A stretch of DNA of 64,000 nt from JBBTQZ01 sp964489135 (GCA_964489135.1 CAZAXK010000002.1:1-64000); one strand, 5' to 3'. Shown: positions 51,078-59,988, counted from the stretch's first letter. A program made the numbers and translations. Notes: a model not told the origin generated them from the sequence alone.

Positions 51078-51500
51078 TTACTTGCCAGTGCTCCCGAACC
51101 CGCCGACCCCTCGTTCAGTCTCCGACAATTGCTCGGCTTCGATGATCTCGAGCTGTTCAACTTTTTGGATCAGAAGTTGCATCACTTTGTGCCCCTTTTC
51201 GAACGTGTAAGGTTCGGTACCTAGATTTATAAGCCCCATTATTATTTCTCCCCTAAAACCTGCGTCAATTACCCCCCCAAGAAGCTTTATTTTGTGATTT
51301 ATCGAGATGCCACTCTTGTCCCAACATAAACCAACATACCCTGCCGGAATTTCCATGGCTATGCCGGTCCTCACTCTTACGACTTCCATCGGGCGAGCCA
51401 CTGTGTCTTCAAGAGCAAAGAGGTCCATACCCGCGTCACCCACTTTGGCGTACTCGGGCAGTTTTGCATTCGGATCGAGCTTTTTTATTTTTAATTTCAC
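51078..51500 (-). CDS. dut: dUTPase (deoxyuridine 5'-triphosphate nucleotidohydrolase)
   Basis: 140 aa trimeric dUTPase. Five motifs are visible: AGMDLFA, DKSGIS, GGVIDAGFRGEI, VEQLEII area, and C-terminal GGFGSTGK. It converts dUTP to dUMP, feeding thyA. It overlaps the DnaQ-like gene by 4 bp. Confidence 0.95.
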   Translation of the reverse strand: MKLKIKKLDPNAKLPEYAKVGDAGMDLFALEDTVARPMEVVRVRTGIAMEIPAGYVGLCWDKSGISINHKIKLLGGVIDAGFRGEIIMGLINLGTEPYTFEKGHKVMQLLIQKVEQLEIIEAEQLSETERGVGGFGSTGK

Positions 51501-52036
51501 TGCAATTTCTTATAGAGTTTGTAAGCAGTCATCGCGCCATTTAACGCATTGTGCGGTTCCGGCTCTGGCTCAACCCCAAAGAGTTCGCAGGCGGTTTTCA
51601 AACTCCACTTTTCCTTATTTTTGAGCCCAGCTTGCCATGCGATCGAGAGTAGATCGAGACGATCATGATTCTCAAAAGTGCTCATCGGATTCATGAGACC
51701 AACCTTTAGAAACGCGTTGTTTATAAAACCCCAATCAAAGGTGGCATTGTAGGCACAGAAGACGCCCTCACCCGCCCTTTCGGCGTATTCGTGAATCGCC
51801 TCTTTGAGACTGGTCGCCTCGCGCCACCCTTCTTCACTGTAGCCATTGTAGGTAAGGGCTTGAGGTTCTGCAGTCGCGATATTTTCTGGCTTGACCTTGC
51901 GATTGTACGAATCAACGATTTCAAGAGTCTGCGGATCGAAGAGGACCATGCCAATCTCCAAGATTTCGTGCACCCCGAAAATGTCTCCCGAGGTTTCGAG
52001 ATCGGTCATTACAATTTTTCTATCCTTAGTCTTCAT
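51497..52036 (-). CDS. DnaQ/RNase T-like DEDDh exonuclease, possibly inactive
   Basis: 179 aa from ATG 52036 (an earlier TTG at 52048 is less likely). Exo I MTDLETSG and exo II YNATFDWGF are intact. In exo III the usual H-x4-D reads HNALNGA, so the expected Asp is Gly. This suggests loss or alteration of 3'-5' exonuclease activity. Follows glyA by 4 bp and overlaps dut. Confidence 0.8.
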   Translation of the reverse strand: MKTKDRKIVMTDLETSGDIFGVHEILEIGMVLFDPQTLEIVDSYNRKVKPENIATAEPQALTYNGYSEEGWREATSLKEAIHEYAERAGEGVFCAYNATFDWGFINNAFLKVGLMNPMSTFENHDRLDLLSIAWQAGLKNKEKWSLKTACELFGVEPEPEPHNALNGAMTAYKLYKKLQ

Positions 52037-52040
52037 CTGT

Positions 52041-53288
52041 TTACACAAACTTCTTTGGTATAGGAAATTTCTTAGCCATTTTCTTTATTTCTAGATGAAC
52101 TTCCTTCTTGATTTTCTTGCTATCTTTGTTTTTCAAAACCAAGATCATAAGCTCGGCTAGACGCTTGCATTCCTTTTCCTTAAAACCGCGAGTGGTTACG
52201 GCCGGCGTACCAAACCTGATACCGGACGGGTCGAGTGGTTTGCGAGGGTCATCGGCAATAACATTCATGTTGAGAGTGATGCCCACCTCATCGAGCGCCA
52301 CCTGCGCTTCCTTGCCAGTGACTCCAAGCGAGCCGTAGACGTCGGCCAAGACGCAATGATTGTCAGTGCCTCCACCAATTAGACGGATTTTGTTATCGAG
52401 AAAAACCTTGGCCATAACTCTCGCGTTCTTGATGATTTGCTTCGCGTAAGTTCTGAAGGAAGGCTTGAGCGCTTCGCCGAAGCAAACTGCTTTGCCCGCA
52501 ATATGGTGCATTAGTGGTCCGCCTTGCAGGCCGGGGAAAATAGTTTTGTCGATCTTTTGGGCAAACTCGGCATTGTCTCTCACCAATATCATGCCTCCGC
52601 GCGGACCGCGAAGAGTTTTGTGGGTCGTGGTCGTGAGCACATCAAAACCATAATCAAAAGGATTTTTGTGCGCCTTACCAGCAATGAGTCCGGCTATATG
52701 TGCGACATCAGCGACCACGATCGCTCCGACTTTCTTGCCAATTTCGGCAAACTTCTTGTAATCGAGCTCACGGGTGTAAGCTGAGAAGCCAGCCAAGATC
52801 ATCTTGGGCTTTTCCCTCATAGCCGTTTGCAACATTTCTTCATAATCGATCTCGCCAGTTTCGGGATTCTTCATCTTGTAGCGGATGAATCGGAAAATCT
52901 TGCTAACATTGGTAACCGGATGGCCGTGAGTAAGGTGCCCGCCATGCGAGAGGTCCATACCCATTATCGTGTCCCCCGCGTTTAGCAGGGCGAAGTACAG
53001 CGCCACATTGGCCGAAGCACCGGAGTGCGGTTGGACATTTGCAAACTTGCATTTGAAAAGCCTGCAAGCGCGCTCGATTGCGAGCCGCTCCACGGCGTCG
53101 GTAAAATCCTGCCCGCCATAATAGCGTCGGCCCGGATAACCTTCAGAATATTTGTTGGTAAAGACCGAACCATTGGCACGAAGCACGTCGCTTGAGACAT
53201 AATTTTCCGAAGGAATGAGCTCAAGCCCTTCGGCCTGTCGTCTTTCTTCTGATTTGATCAAATTTTCAACTTTTTTGTCTTGCATCAA
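52041..53288 (-). CDS. glyA: Serine hydroxymethyltransferase
   Basis: 415 aa PLP enzyme. Active-site Lys in TTTTHKTLRGPRGG, substrate region GANGSVFTNKYSEGYPGRRYYGG, and DVAHIAGLIAG. It produces glycine and 5,10-methylene-THF, the one-carbon donor for ThyA. Confidence 0.97.
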   Translation of the reverse strand: MMQDKKVENLIKSEERRQAEGLELIPSENYVSSDVLRANGSVFTNKYSEGYPGRRYYGGQDFTDAVERLAIERACRLFKCKFANVQPHSGASANVALYFALLNAGDTIMGMDLSHGGHLTHGHPVTNVSKIFRFIRYKMKNPETGEIDYEEMLQTAMREKPKMILAGFSAYTRELDYKKFAEIGKKVGAIVVADVAHIAGLIAGKAHKNPFDYGFDVLTTTTHKTLRGPRGGMILVRDNAEFAQKIDKTIFPGLQGGPLMHHIAGKAVCFGEALKPSFRTYAKQIIKNARVMAKVFLDNKIRLIGGGTDNHCVLADVYGSLGVTGKEAQVALDEVGITLNMNVIADDPRKPLDPSGIRFGTPAVTTRGFKEKECKRLAELMILVLKNKDSKKIKKEVHLEIKKMAKKFPIPKKFV

Positions 53289-53375
53289 AGTAGTTTAATG
53301 AGTTTGTAAAAGAGTGATGTGAAGAACTTAGATCATGGTATTGAAATAGGTTGGCTATTTGGATATGATACACCC

Positions 53376-54287
53376 ATGAACGATTACGACAAGCGCACTC
53401 CGGACACCCAATACCAAGACTTGCTTCGCAACATCTTGGAGAAAGGCGTCCGCACTCCAAGCCAGCAAGGCACCGATGCACTCACTCTTATGGGCCCAAA
53501 CCCAATGCACTTCAAGCTCGAGAACGGCTTCCCGATGATCACCGAGCGCAACATGAACCCCAAGCCCTCAGAATTCCTACCCGTAACTGTCTGGCAACAA
53601 GCGATCGGAGAAATTTGTGCATTCATAAACGGCGCACACACTCAAGAAGAACTAGAAAAATTTGGTTGCTATTGGTGGAAATCTTGGGTTACGAAAGAAA
53701 AGTGCGCCAAGCGCGGACTCGAAGAAGGCGACCTCGGTCCAGGATCTTATGGATCGGCTTTCCACGACTTCCCCACCCTTGAAGGAGGACACTTCAACCA
53801 ATTCCAACACATCGTCGAACAGATAATCGAAGAACCCCAACTCCGCACACACTTCATTAGCCCGTGGATACCTCAATACATGGGTCGAGGCAAAGGCAAA
53901 CAGCAGAAAGTCGTGGTCTGCCCTTGCCACGGCTGGATCAATATCCGAATCATTGAGGGTAAGCTTACTCTACATATGATGCAACGCTCCGGAGATGTGC
54001 CGGTCGGAGTACCCTCCAACATGGTACAGTACGGCGCTCTTACCCTGATGCTCGCACATGTCACCAACACCATTCCTTACGAATTCGTGCACAGTATTTC
54101 CGATGCCCATATCTATGTCGACCAAATTCCGGCAGTCGAAACCATGCTCTCGCGCGAGCCCAGACGCTTCCCTACGGTTACAATAAACAAAGAGAAAACC
54201 AACCTCTTCGATTTCCGAAAGGAAGACTTCGAGCTTTCCGACTACGATCCGCACCCGGGCATCAAAGGTATACCGGTAGCGATATAA
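53376..54287 (+). CDS. thyA: Thymidylate synthase (ThyA type)
   Basis: 303 aa from ATG 53376; an in-frame ATG at 53319 adds an unrelated leader. Catalytic Cys in VVVCPCHGWINIR, and MMQRSGDVPVGVPSNMVQY for dUMP binding. YVDQIPAVETMLSREPR and the C-terminal GIKGIPVAI close the active site. Methylates dUMP with methylene-THF, giving DHF. Divergent from glyA. Confidence 0.94.
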   Translation: MNDYDKRTPDTQYQDLLRNILEKGVRTPSQQGTDALTLMGPNPMHFKLENGFPMITERNMNPKPSEFLPVTVWQQAIGEICAFINGAHTQEELEKFGCYWWKSWVTKEKCAKRGLEEGDLGPGSYGSAFHDFPTLEGGHFNQFQHIVEQIIEEPQLRTHFISPWIPQYMGRGKGKQQKVVVCPCHGWINIRIIEGKLTLHMMQRSGDVPVGVPSNMVQYGALTLMLAHVTNTIPYEFVHSISDAHIYVDQIPAVETMLSREPRRFPTVTINKEKTNLFDFRKEDFELSDYDPHPGIKGIPVAI

Positions 54288-54297
54288 CGACCTCACC

Positions 54298-54352
54298 CCT
54301 AACCCCTTCCCCCGCCTTGCCGGCGAGGCAGGTTGCGAAGGCGAGGGGTAAG
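54298..54352. repeat. GC-rich palindromic element in the thyA-HIT spacer
   Basis: CCCCTTCCCCCGCC...GGCAGGTTGCGAAGGCGAGGGG, imperfect palindrome. Shares the C-rich run and GGTTGCGAAG with the gatA insertion. Confidence 0.55.
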
Positions 54353-54360
54353 AGAAAAAT

Positions 54361-54852
54361 ATGCCAGAAGAAAAAGAAAACCAATTTATAAATATGCGCA
54401 CGATCCGCAGAGAGGACCAGCGGGTCGTTATGGAAGAAATAAAGAAGCAGGGCCACTGCCCTTTCTGTCGCGAAAATTTAGAAAAGTATCATAAGAATCC
54501 GATTATCAAGGAGGGCAAGTTCTGGCTCCTTACCGAAAACCAGTGGCCCTATGAAAAGGTCAAGCACCAGCTCCTCGCCATATACAAAACCCACGTAGAG
54601 CATATCAAAGACCTAGACCCTGAAGCCGGTAGCGAGCTTTTGCAAATGTTCGCCGAAGAAGCCAAGAAGCGCAACATCTCTGGAGGCGGAGTCGCGATGC
54701 GTTTCGGCCAAAGCGAGCACGGCAATTACGGCTCGACCGTCCTTCATATTCATGCACACCTCGTCGAACCAGATTTGGAAGCTCTTAGCGAAACCGAAGC
54801 GTGGCGCTTCAAATTCGGCGAGCCCAAAAACTACAAAAAGAAAATTGCTTGA
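54361..54852 (+). CDS. HIT-family protein with Cys zinc motif (1)
   Basis: 163 aa. Histidine triad HIHAHLV (about 139-145, HxHxH) and an N-terminal HCPFCRENLEKYH zinc-knuckle. HIT proteins hydrolyse or transfer nucleotides from adenylated substrates. Adjacent HIT gene 2 shares the PFC motif. Confidence 0.87.
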   Translation: MPEEKENQFINMRTIRREDQRVVMEEIKKQGHCPFCRENLEKYHKNPIIKEGKFWLLTENQWPYEKVKHQLLAIYKTHVEHIKDLDPEAGSELLQMFAEEAKKRNISGGGVAMRFGQSEHGNYGSTVLHIHAHLVEPDLEALSETEAWRFKFGEPKNYKKKIA

Positions 54853-54877
54853 TTTTCTCCTATTTTAGTGGTATGTT
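54849..54877 (+). promoter_or_regulatory. Promoter of HIT gene 2
   Basis: TTGATT (54849-54854), 17-bp spacer, TATGTT (54872-54877). Confidence 0.5.
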
Positions 54878-54916
54878 CCTCTCTGGTTGGTTATTTCAAA
54901 ACAAGTGAGGGAACCT

Positions 54917-55528
54917 ATGAACGAGCCCCAAAAGCTCAAGATCATCGGGGTTACCAACCCCAGCCGACTCGCGTGCATAGCGCGAGCACGGACATACACT
55001 CAGTATCGCAAGATGGTAGACGACGCGCTTGCAGACCGGTGTCCATTCTGCAACATCGACACCGACCACAACAAAATCGTTGCAGAAACAGCGCACTGGG
55101 TAGCACTACACTGTAACCCACCGGAGAAGCACACTAAGCACCACTTCTTGTACGTGCCTCGGAGCCACGTCGTCCACATGCTGGCTCTACTTCCTGAAGA
55201 GTTGGCCAACCTCTTTACACTCATCAGCAGGGTTCGGTCCCAATACAGCTATCGAAGTAGCGGGATATTGATCCGCGATGGCGACGCCACCTTGAGCGCG
55301 GGCACGATTCAACACTTACACGTCCACGAGATGGTGCCGGATGGAACCGGACGCGTGGAGTCGCCCTTTTACAAGGGGCGCGAGGCGGAGGAGGCGAGCC
55401 TCCGTCGCGCCATCATCTTCGAAAAAATGCGGAAAACATCGATCCTCACAGGTCTGACTGACCCGTTCCTGCTCGCTTCGAATCTGAGTGAGGAGGATTA
55501 CCTCCTCATCGACGACCGGCTCAAGTGA
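54917..55528 (+). CDS. HIT-family protein with Cys zinc motif (2)
   Basis: 203 aa from ATG 54917, with GAGG 8 nt upstream. RCPFCNIDTDHNK is followed by the triad QHLHVHEMV. It is more GC-rich than HIT 1 and divergent in sequence, so it is not a recent duplicate. It carries its own promoter. Confidence 0.8.
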   Translation: MNEPQKLKIIGVTNPSRLACIARARTYTQYRKMVDDALADRCPFCNIDTDHNKIVAETAHWVALHCNPPEKHTKHHFLYVPRSHVVHMLALLPEELANLFTLISRVRSQYSYRSSGILIRDGDATLSAGTIQHLHVHEMVPDGTGRVESPFYKGREAEEASLRRAIIFEKMRKTSILTGLTDPFLLASNLSEEDYLLIDDRLK

Positions 55529-55555
55529 GCCGACTCGGAAAACCGTTCTTTTTAG

Positions 55556-55589
55556 AAAGCCCACTCATCGCGTGCGACGGGTGGGCTTT
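55556..55589. terminator. Terminator shared by convergent genes
   Basis: AAAGCCCAC (55556-55564) and GTGGGCTTT (55581-55589) form a perfect 9-bp stem. It overlaps the stop codon of the dCMP-deaminase-like gene on the other strand. Confidence 0.7.
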
Positions 55590-56418
55590 ACGTTTCTACA
55601 TAAATTATTTCCACTCCCCGACTGCGAAGAATGGTCTCTTGATCGAGCATCTGATAGCCCCCACCGTAATAAAGTTTTTTGATACCGGAAAAGGCGATTT
55701 GTTTGGCACAAGGCGGACAAGGGAAGATGCTCACATACATCGAAGCACCTTCGAGAGCTATCCCCTTCTTGGCCGCTTCGGCAATCACTCTCGCTTCGGC
55801 ATGGATAGAAGTCGAAAGCTCGATACCCACCCCTTTGTGCAGAGTATTGCGCGGGTCGCCATCGGCATACGGCGAATGCAGGCTCGGCAAATGCTCATTG
55901 TGCTGAGAGAGGATAACCTCTCCCTCCTTCACCACAGCGCAACCGATGCGTCGCCACCAGTCCGAGCTCTTCTCGGCTTCGCCCTTCAAATTCTGTATTA
56001 CTTCTTTATCAAACTGTTCGCGCGAAATTGTTTGGTCGGCCTCGACCGGCTTTTCTTCCATCGTCTTGTGCTTATCCCACCGCAAGAAAACATTATCGAA
56101 AGTTACCTTCGCGTGAGGGAAAGATTCTTCCGCCAAACTTCTGCACACATCTTCGTCTGGCATAATTATTTCCGCGTCGGCGAGCGAAGCGAGATGTTCG
56201 CTTTCTAAGACCTCAACCTTTTCAAAGATACCCCAACTCTCGATCGCCTTCTTGGCCAAATCAGGCGAGAGTTGGCGTATTTCTTTGGCCAAATAATCGT
56301 ACTTTTTTATCAGAGTATCGCCGAAAATATAGAGCTCGCGCACCCCGCTCTGTCGCTCAAAGAATTTTCGGTAGCCCTCGTGCAATACCGGCACATAGGC
56401 GATGATGATCTTTTTCAT
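55588..56418 (-). CDS. dCMP/cytidine deaminase-fold protein with N-terminal extension
   Basis: 276 aa. The C-terminal half is a CDA-fold deaminase: HAE in STSIHAEARVIAEA and PCxxC in IFPCPPCAKQI. An N-terminal ~140-aa region (YVPVLHEGYRKFFERQSGV...) has no family I recognise. Deoxycytidylate deaminase activity would supply dUMP for thyA; supported by the neighbourhood rather than by direct substrate motifs. Confidence 0.85.
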   Translation of the reverse strand: MKKIIIAYVPVLHEGYRKFFERQSGVRELYIFGDTLIKKYDYLAKEIRQLSPDLAKKAIESWGIFEKVEVLESEHLASLADAEIIMPDEDVCRSLAEESFPHAKVTFDNVFLRWDKHKTMEEKPVEADQTISREQFDKEVIQNLKGEAEKSSDWWRRIGCAVVKEGEVILSQHNEHLPSLHSPYADGDPRNTLHKGVGIELSTSIHAEARVIAEAAKKGIALEGASMYVSIFPCPPCAKQIAFSGIKKLYYGGGYQMLDQETILRSRGVEIIYVET

Positions 56419-56434
56419 TTATATATTGAAAGTA

Positions 56435-57034
56435 TTACCCTTTCATTTCGTCCAAAACTTCTTGGATGGTTCTTAGGATCTTTGGAGTCAGGGCAAGGCC
56501 AAGCTTCTTCGCGGTGCCGATCTGCAGTCTGCGAATCTTAGCGCTGGTTGAAGTGGTCGCCATCGGCTCTAGCACTACCACTTTGCCACAGTATTTCTTC
56601 AATTCCTTGATCTGCTTGTTGTTGTAGGTATCTTTGGTAGCGATTAGAGTGTCCGGACAGATAGACTTGATGAGATTCCATTTTGGATCCTTGAGTTGCT
56701 TCAGAAATACCAAGTCGACGTAGCGCAAGTGTGTCAGCATCTCCACTCTTTCTTCCTCCGGAACAACTGGCCGCTCCGGACCTTTGCGGTGCTTTATCTT
56801 CTCATCGCTATCAATGCCAACCACCAAAAGATCGCCGTGCTTCTTCGCCTCGCGTAGGTATCGGCCATGGCCGACATGGATCATATCGAACGATCCTTGG
56901 GTCAACACAATTCTCATACCCAAATATTTGCAGTGCTCGATAAGACTTTTGATCTTCTTGTAATCAGTGAGGGCTTTGCCTCCGAAATTAAGATGAGCGT
57001 ACGCGCCCCTATCGACAAAAGCGGTCTTTTCCAT
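56435..57034 (-). CDS. Cytidylyltransferase-family nucleotidyltransferase (RfaE2/TagD-like)
   Basis: 199 aa from the ATG at 57034 (MEKTAFVDRG). HIGH-type motif GSFDMIHVGHGRYL and ISTSxK-like TSTSAKIRR. It resembles HldE C-terminal domain or glycerol-3-phosphate cytidylyltransferase; the substrate is open. Ends next to the deaminase gene. Confidence 0.85.
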   Translation of the reverse strand: MEKTAFVDRGAYAHLNFGGKALTDYKKIKSLIEHCKYLGMRIVLTQGSFDMIHVGHGRYLREAKKHGDLLVVGIDSDEKIKHRKGPERPVVPEEERVEMLTHLRYVDLVFLKQLKDPKWNLIKSICPDTLIATKDTYNNKQIKELKKYCGKVVVLEPMATTSTSAKIRRLQIGTAKKLGLALTPKILRTIQEVLDEMKG

Positions 57035-57090
57035 GCAGGTCATGATATTGGTTTTTTGCTATTAGCGCAAGCATTACTTATAATCTTTCT

Positions 57091-57588
57091 ATGAGAGAGC
57101 CCAAAATCAGTATCATTGTTGCTCTAAGTGAGAAGCAAAGAGCCATAGGATTCAAAAACGGCTTGCTCTGGAAGATCGAGGGCGACTTGCCCCGCTTCAA
57201 ACGCATCACCACCGGCCACCCGATAATCATGGGGCGCAATACTTACCTCTCTATCGGCCGACCGCTGCCGAATCGCACTAATATCGTGATCTCAAATGCC
57301 AAGGACGATACCCTCTCTTCTGTCGAAGGTATTATCCTCGTCGATTCGGTAGAGAAAGCCCTCGCGGAGGCCTCGAAGGTTGAGCAAGAAGAAGTATTCA
57401 TAATTGGCGGGGGGATGCTCTATGCCTCGACGATCCACCTCGCTGATCGGCTTTACCTCACCGTCGTCTACAACGAACCGGAAGCAGACACCTTCTTCCC
57501 CAACTATTCCATGTTCACAAAGCAAATAGAAAAGGAGGATCACCTCGACGGCAACCCCCCTTTCTCTTATATAACTTTAGAAAAATAA
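57091..57588 (+). CDS. folA: Dihydrofolate reductase
   Basis: 165 aa. ISIIVALSEKQRAIGFKNGLLW, MGRNTYLSIGRPLPNRTNIVIS, and the NADPH-binding IIGGGMLYA. It regenerates THF from the DHF made by ThyA. Divergent from the cytidylyltransferase gene. Confidence 0.95.
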   Translation: MREPKISIIVALSEKQRAIGFKNGLLWKIEGDLPRFKRITTGHPIIMGRNTYLSIGRPLPNRTNIVISNAKDDTLSSVEGIILVDSVEKALAEASKVEQEEVFIIGGGMLYASTIHLADRLYLTVVYNEPEADTFFPNYSMFTKQIEKEDHLDGNPPFSYITLEK

Positions 57589-57678
57589 TTAGCCACGCAC
57601 TTCTCCCACGCATAATTTTCTGCTGAAAATTTGCGCGGGCCCGCCTCGCGCCGTCGCGCTCCGGCTCGTTGAGGTTGC

Positions 57679-58098
57679 CTATTTCACCTCAACGCCCATG
57701 CTTCGGCACTGGCCGGCGATGATTTTGACTGCTGCTTCGAGATCATTCGCATTGAGGTCTACCATTTTCTTCTCGGCGATTTCTTCGAGCTGTTTGCGAG
57801 AGATAGTCCCCACCTTCTGTGTTGGGGCCTTGCCAGCGCCCTTTTCTATACCTAAGGCCTTGAGAATAAGACTTGAAGCCGGAGGAGTTTTGAGTACAAA
57901 GTCGAAAGTTCGGTCTTCATAGACGGAAATATCTGCTGGAACCAAACCATCCATTCCACGAGTCGCCTCGTTGAACTTGGTGACGAATTCACCAATGTTA
58001 ATACCAGCCGGACCGAGTGCGGTACCAACAGGAGGCGCAGGGGTAGCCTTACCCGCCGCAATAACCAATTTTATTTTTTTGCTTACTTTCTTTGCCAT
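57679..58098 (-). CDS. rplK: 50S ribosomal protein L11
   Basis: 139 aa. KLVIAAGKATPAPPVGTALGPAGINI, then the KTPPASSLILKALGIEKG and IAGQCRSMGVEVK ends. Closes secE-nusG-rplK; rplA does not follow. Confidence 0.96.
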   Translation of the reverse strand: MAKKVSKKIKLVIAAGKATPAPPVGTALGPAGINIGEFVTKFNEATRGMDGLVPADISVYEDRTFDFVLKTPPASSLILKALGIEKGAGKAPTQKVGTISRKQLEEIAEKKMVDLNANDLEAAVKIIAGQCRSMGVEVK

Positions 58099-58154
58099 TT
58101 TGGTGTTAGAAACATTACTATATTTGTATTAAATCCGCAACTTTCTTGCCTTTT

Positions 58155-58196
58155 CCCTCACCTGCAAAGGGGAGGGTGCCCGCAGGGTGGGTGGGG
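58155..58196. repeat. GC-rich palindromic element in the nusG-rplK spacer
   Basis: CCCTCACCTGCAAAGGGGAGGGTGCCCGCAGGGTGGG-like stretch forming nested hairpins. AAAGGGGAGG is shared with the prfB element. Confidence 0.55.
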
Positions 58197-58214
58197 TGTT
58201 TTGGTGTCGAGTAA

Positions 58215-58760
58215 CTATATCTTCTTGACCTGCAGGAAGTCGAGCTCGACAGGGGTCTCGCGACCGAACATAGGTACAAGCACCTTGACCTTGCCCCGAT
58301 TTTCGTCTACCTCCCCTACCTTGCCTTCCAAATCCTTAAATGGGCCGTCGGCGATCTTGACCGCATCGTCTACCGAGAGATCGATGTTGTGCTTCACTGT
58401 CTCAGAGCTCATGCGCTTGAAGAGCATATCTATTTCGCTCTGGTCGAGAGGTACGGGGAAAACCCCTGAGCCAACAAAACCAGTTACGCGCGGAGTATTG
58501 CGCACCACGTACCAAGACTCGTCGGTGACGATCATGTCCACCAGTACATAGCCAGGGTAGATCTTCTCTTCCTCCTCTACTCTTTTGTTGCCCTTGATCT
58601 TGATCTTCTTTTCGGTAGGCACAAGTACGTTGAATATTTTGTCCTCCATACCCAAAGATTCGATGCGTTGCTTCAGATTGCGGGCAACCGCGTTTTCATA
58701 GCCAGAATAGGTGTGGATCGCATACCAATTTCTTCCTTCTTTTATTTGTTGCTTAGACAT
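58215..58760 (-). CDS. nusG: Transcription termination/antitermination protein NusG
   Basis: 181 aa. NGN domain (NWYAIHTYSGYENAVARNLKQRI) and C-terminal KOW domain with GPFKDLEGKVGEVDENRGKV. It couples transcription to translation and termination. Confidence 0.96.
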   Translation of the reverse strand: MSKQQIKEGRNWYAIHTYSGYENAVARNLKQRIESLGMEDKIFNVLVPTEKKIKIKGNKRVEEEEKIYPGYVLVDMIVTDESWYVVRNTPRVTGFVGSGVFPVPLDQSEIDMLFKRMSSETVKHNIDLSVDDAVKIADGPFKDLEGKVGEVDENRGKVKVLVPMFGRETPVELDFLQVKKI

Positions 58761-58786
58761 GGTTGGTTTGAAGTTTACGAATAGAC

Positions 58787-58963
58787 TTAGACGACGAGCC
58801 CGATTAGCTTCGAGAACACAAGGTCAAAAATTCCTAGGAAAAATGCGAGCACTAAAGACACGATCGCCACTACCAAGCTAAATATTATCGACTGCCTTCT
58901 AGATGGCCAGTTGACGTGAGTGAGCTCGGTCTTTGTCTCCTTGAAGTAGTTAATTATTCCCAT
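58787..58963 (-). CDS. secE: Preprotein translocase subunit SecE
   Basis: 58 aa, found by reading the minus strand: MGIINYFKETKTELTHVNWP then RRQSIIFSLVVAIVSLVLAFFLGIFD. The amphipathic helix and VxWPSR motif followed by a single membrane helix are characteristic of SecE. It starts the secE-nusG-rplK operon (26 bp to nusG). Confidence 0.93.
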   Translation of the reverse strand: MGIINYFKETKTELTHVNWPSRRQSIIFSLVVAIVSLVLAFFLGIFDLVFSKLIGLVV

Positions 58964-59062
58964 TTGATTGTTAAATTATACCAATAAATGCGAGAGATTT
59001 CGATCCTACGGAAATTTTCGTATATTTCGTAGTGTTTCGCAAAGTTTTTGTATCCTCTTATC

Positions 59063-59084
59063 AAAAAACCCCGCTCTCGGGGCC
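59063..59084 (-). terminator. Rho-independent terminator of the SIMPL-domain gene
   Basis: CCCCG-CTCT-CGGGG stem (59069-59082), followed on the minus strand by TTTTTT. Confidence 0.75.
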
Positions 59085-59128
59085 TCTTGATTAGGAATTA
59101 TACTCTTTTACTAACAAAGGTCAAGATC

Positions 59129-59938
59129 TTACTTGATTTCGTAAGTGATTGTAATATTCGCGGTGATTTTGGTCTCGCCTGTTGGTAATTCCGCTCTTGC
59201 CGGAGCCGAAACCGCCTTCATATCGCCCGCTCCTCCCATACCCATCTCACCGTAATATGATACTGGGTAACCACCATTGTCGGTGTAGTAAAGCATCTTG
59301 CCGAGCTTTACCCCGAGTTGCTTAGCAAGGACTTTGGCTTCTGCCTTGGCTTCTTCTATGGCCTGCTTTCTTGCTTCGGCTACATACTTTTCGCGGTCAT
59401 CGATAGTAAATTCGAGTCCGCTGATGTTTGAGACGTTGGTTGCGCCCACTTTGGAAACCAGATCTCCTGCCTTGGAAGTATCGCGAACCTTAACGAGAAT
59501 TGTCTCTGTTACCTCGTAGCCGATAAGCTCATTTTTGCCCTGCGGACATGGGTAAGCTATGCAGGTGACTTGATTCCATTCGTATTTCGGATAGACATTG
59601 TAGCTTGTGGTTTTTATATCCTTGTCTTCCACGCCAGATGCCCTGACTGCTTCGAGGGCCTTCGCAATCTTTTCGTCAAGCAGCTTCTGGGCTGAAGCAA
59701 CATCCTCACTGGCTTCTGTTATGGTAAAGGAAAAGCTTGCGACATCAGGGATAGCAAATGCTTCCCCCGAACCAGTCGCCATAATAGTTGACTGCGGATA
59801 TATTTCCTTACCAATATTTGGCAATTTTTTGAAACCGATCACTACCTGAACCAAAAGAAAGGCTGACAAGAGAAGGAGACTTATAGAGGCCCATTTGCCC
59901 ACCCTCTTTTGTTCATCTCCAAGAATCTGATTGAACAT
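59129..59938 (-). CDS. SIMPL-domain (DUF541) secreted/anchored protein
   Basis: 269 aa. N-terminal membrane anchor (about 15-33), then ATGSGEAFAIPDVASFSFTI, the typical SIMPL start, and a long Ala/Glu-rich helix (YVAEARKQAIEEAKAEAKV). DUF541 proteins are linked to oxidative stress and to outer-membrane or periplasmic roles in other bacteria; function here open. Confidence 0.85.
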   Translation of the reverse strand: MFNQILGDEQKRVGKWASISLLLLSAFLLVQVVIGFKKLPNIGKEIYPQSTIMATGSGEAFAIPDVASFSFTITEASEDVASAQKLLDEKIAKALEAVRASGVEDKDIKTTSYNVYPKYEWNQVTCIAYPCPQGKNELIGYEVTETILVKVRDTSKAGDLVSKVGATNVSNISGLEFTIDDREKYVAEARKQAIEEAKAEAKVLAKQLGVKLGKMLYYTDNGGYPVSYYGEMGMGGAGDMKAVSAPARAELPTGETKITANITITYEIK

Positions 59939-59988
59939 ATGTATTTGAGTTACAAAGTTTATAAAGTTTGAAAGTTGTTAAGTCAAAA

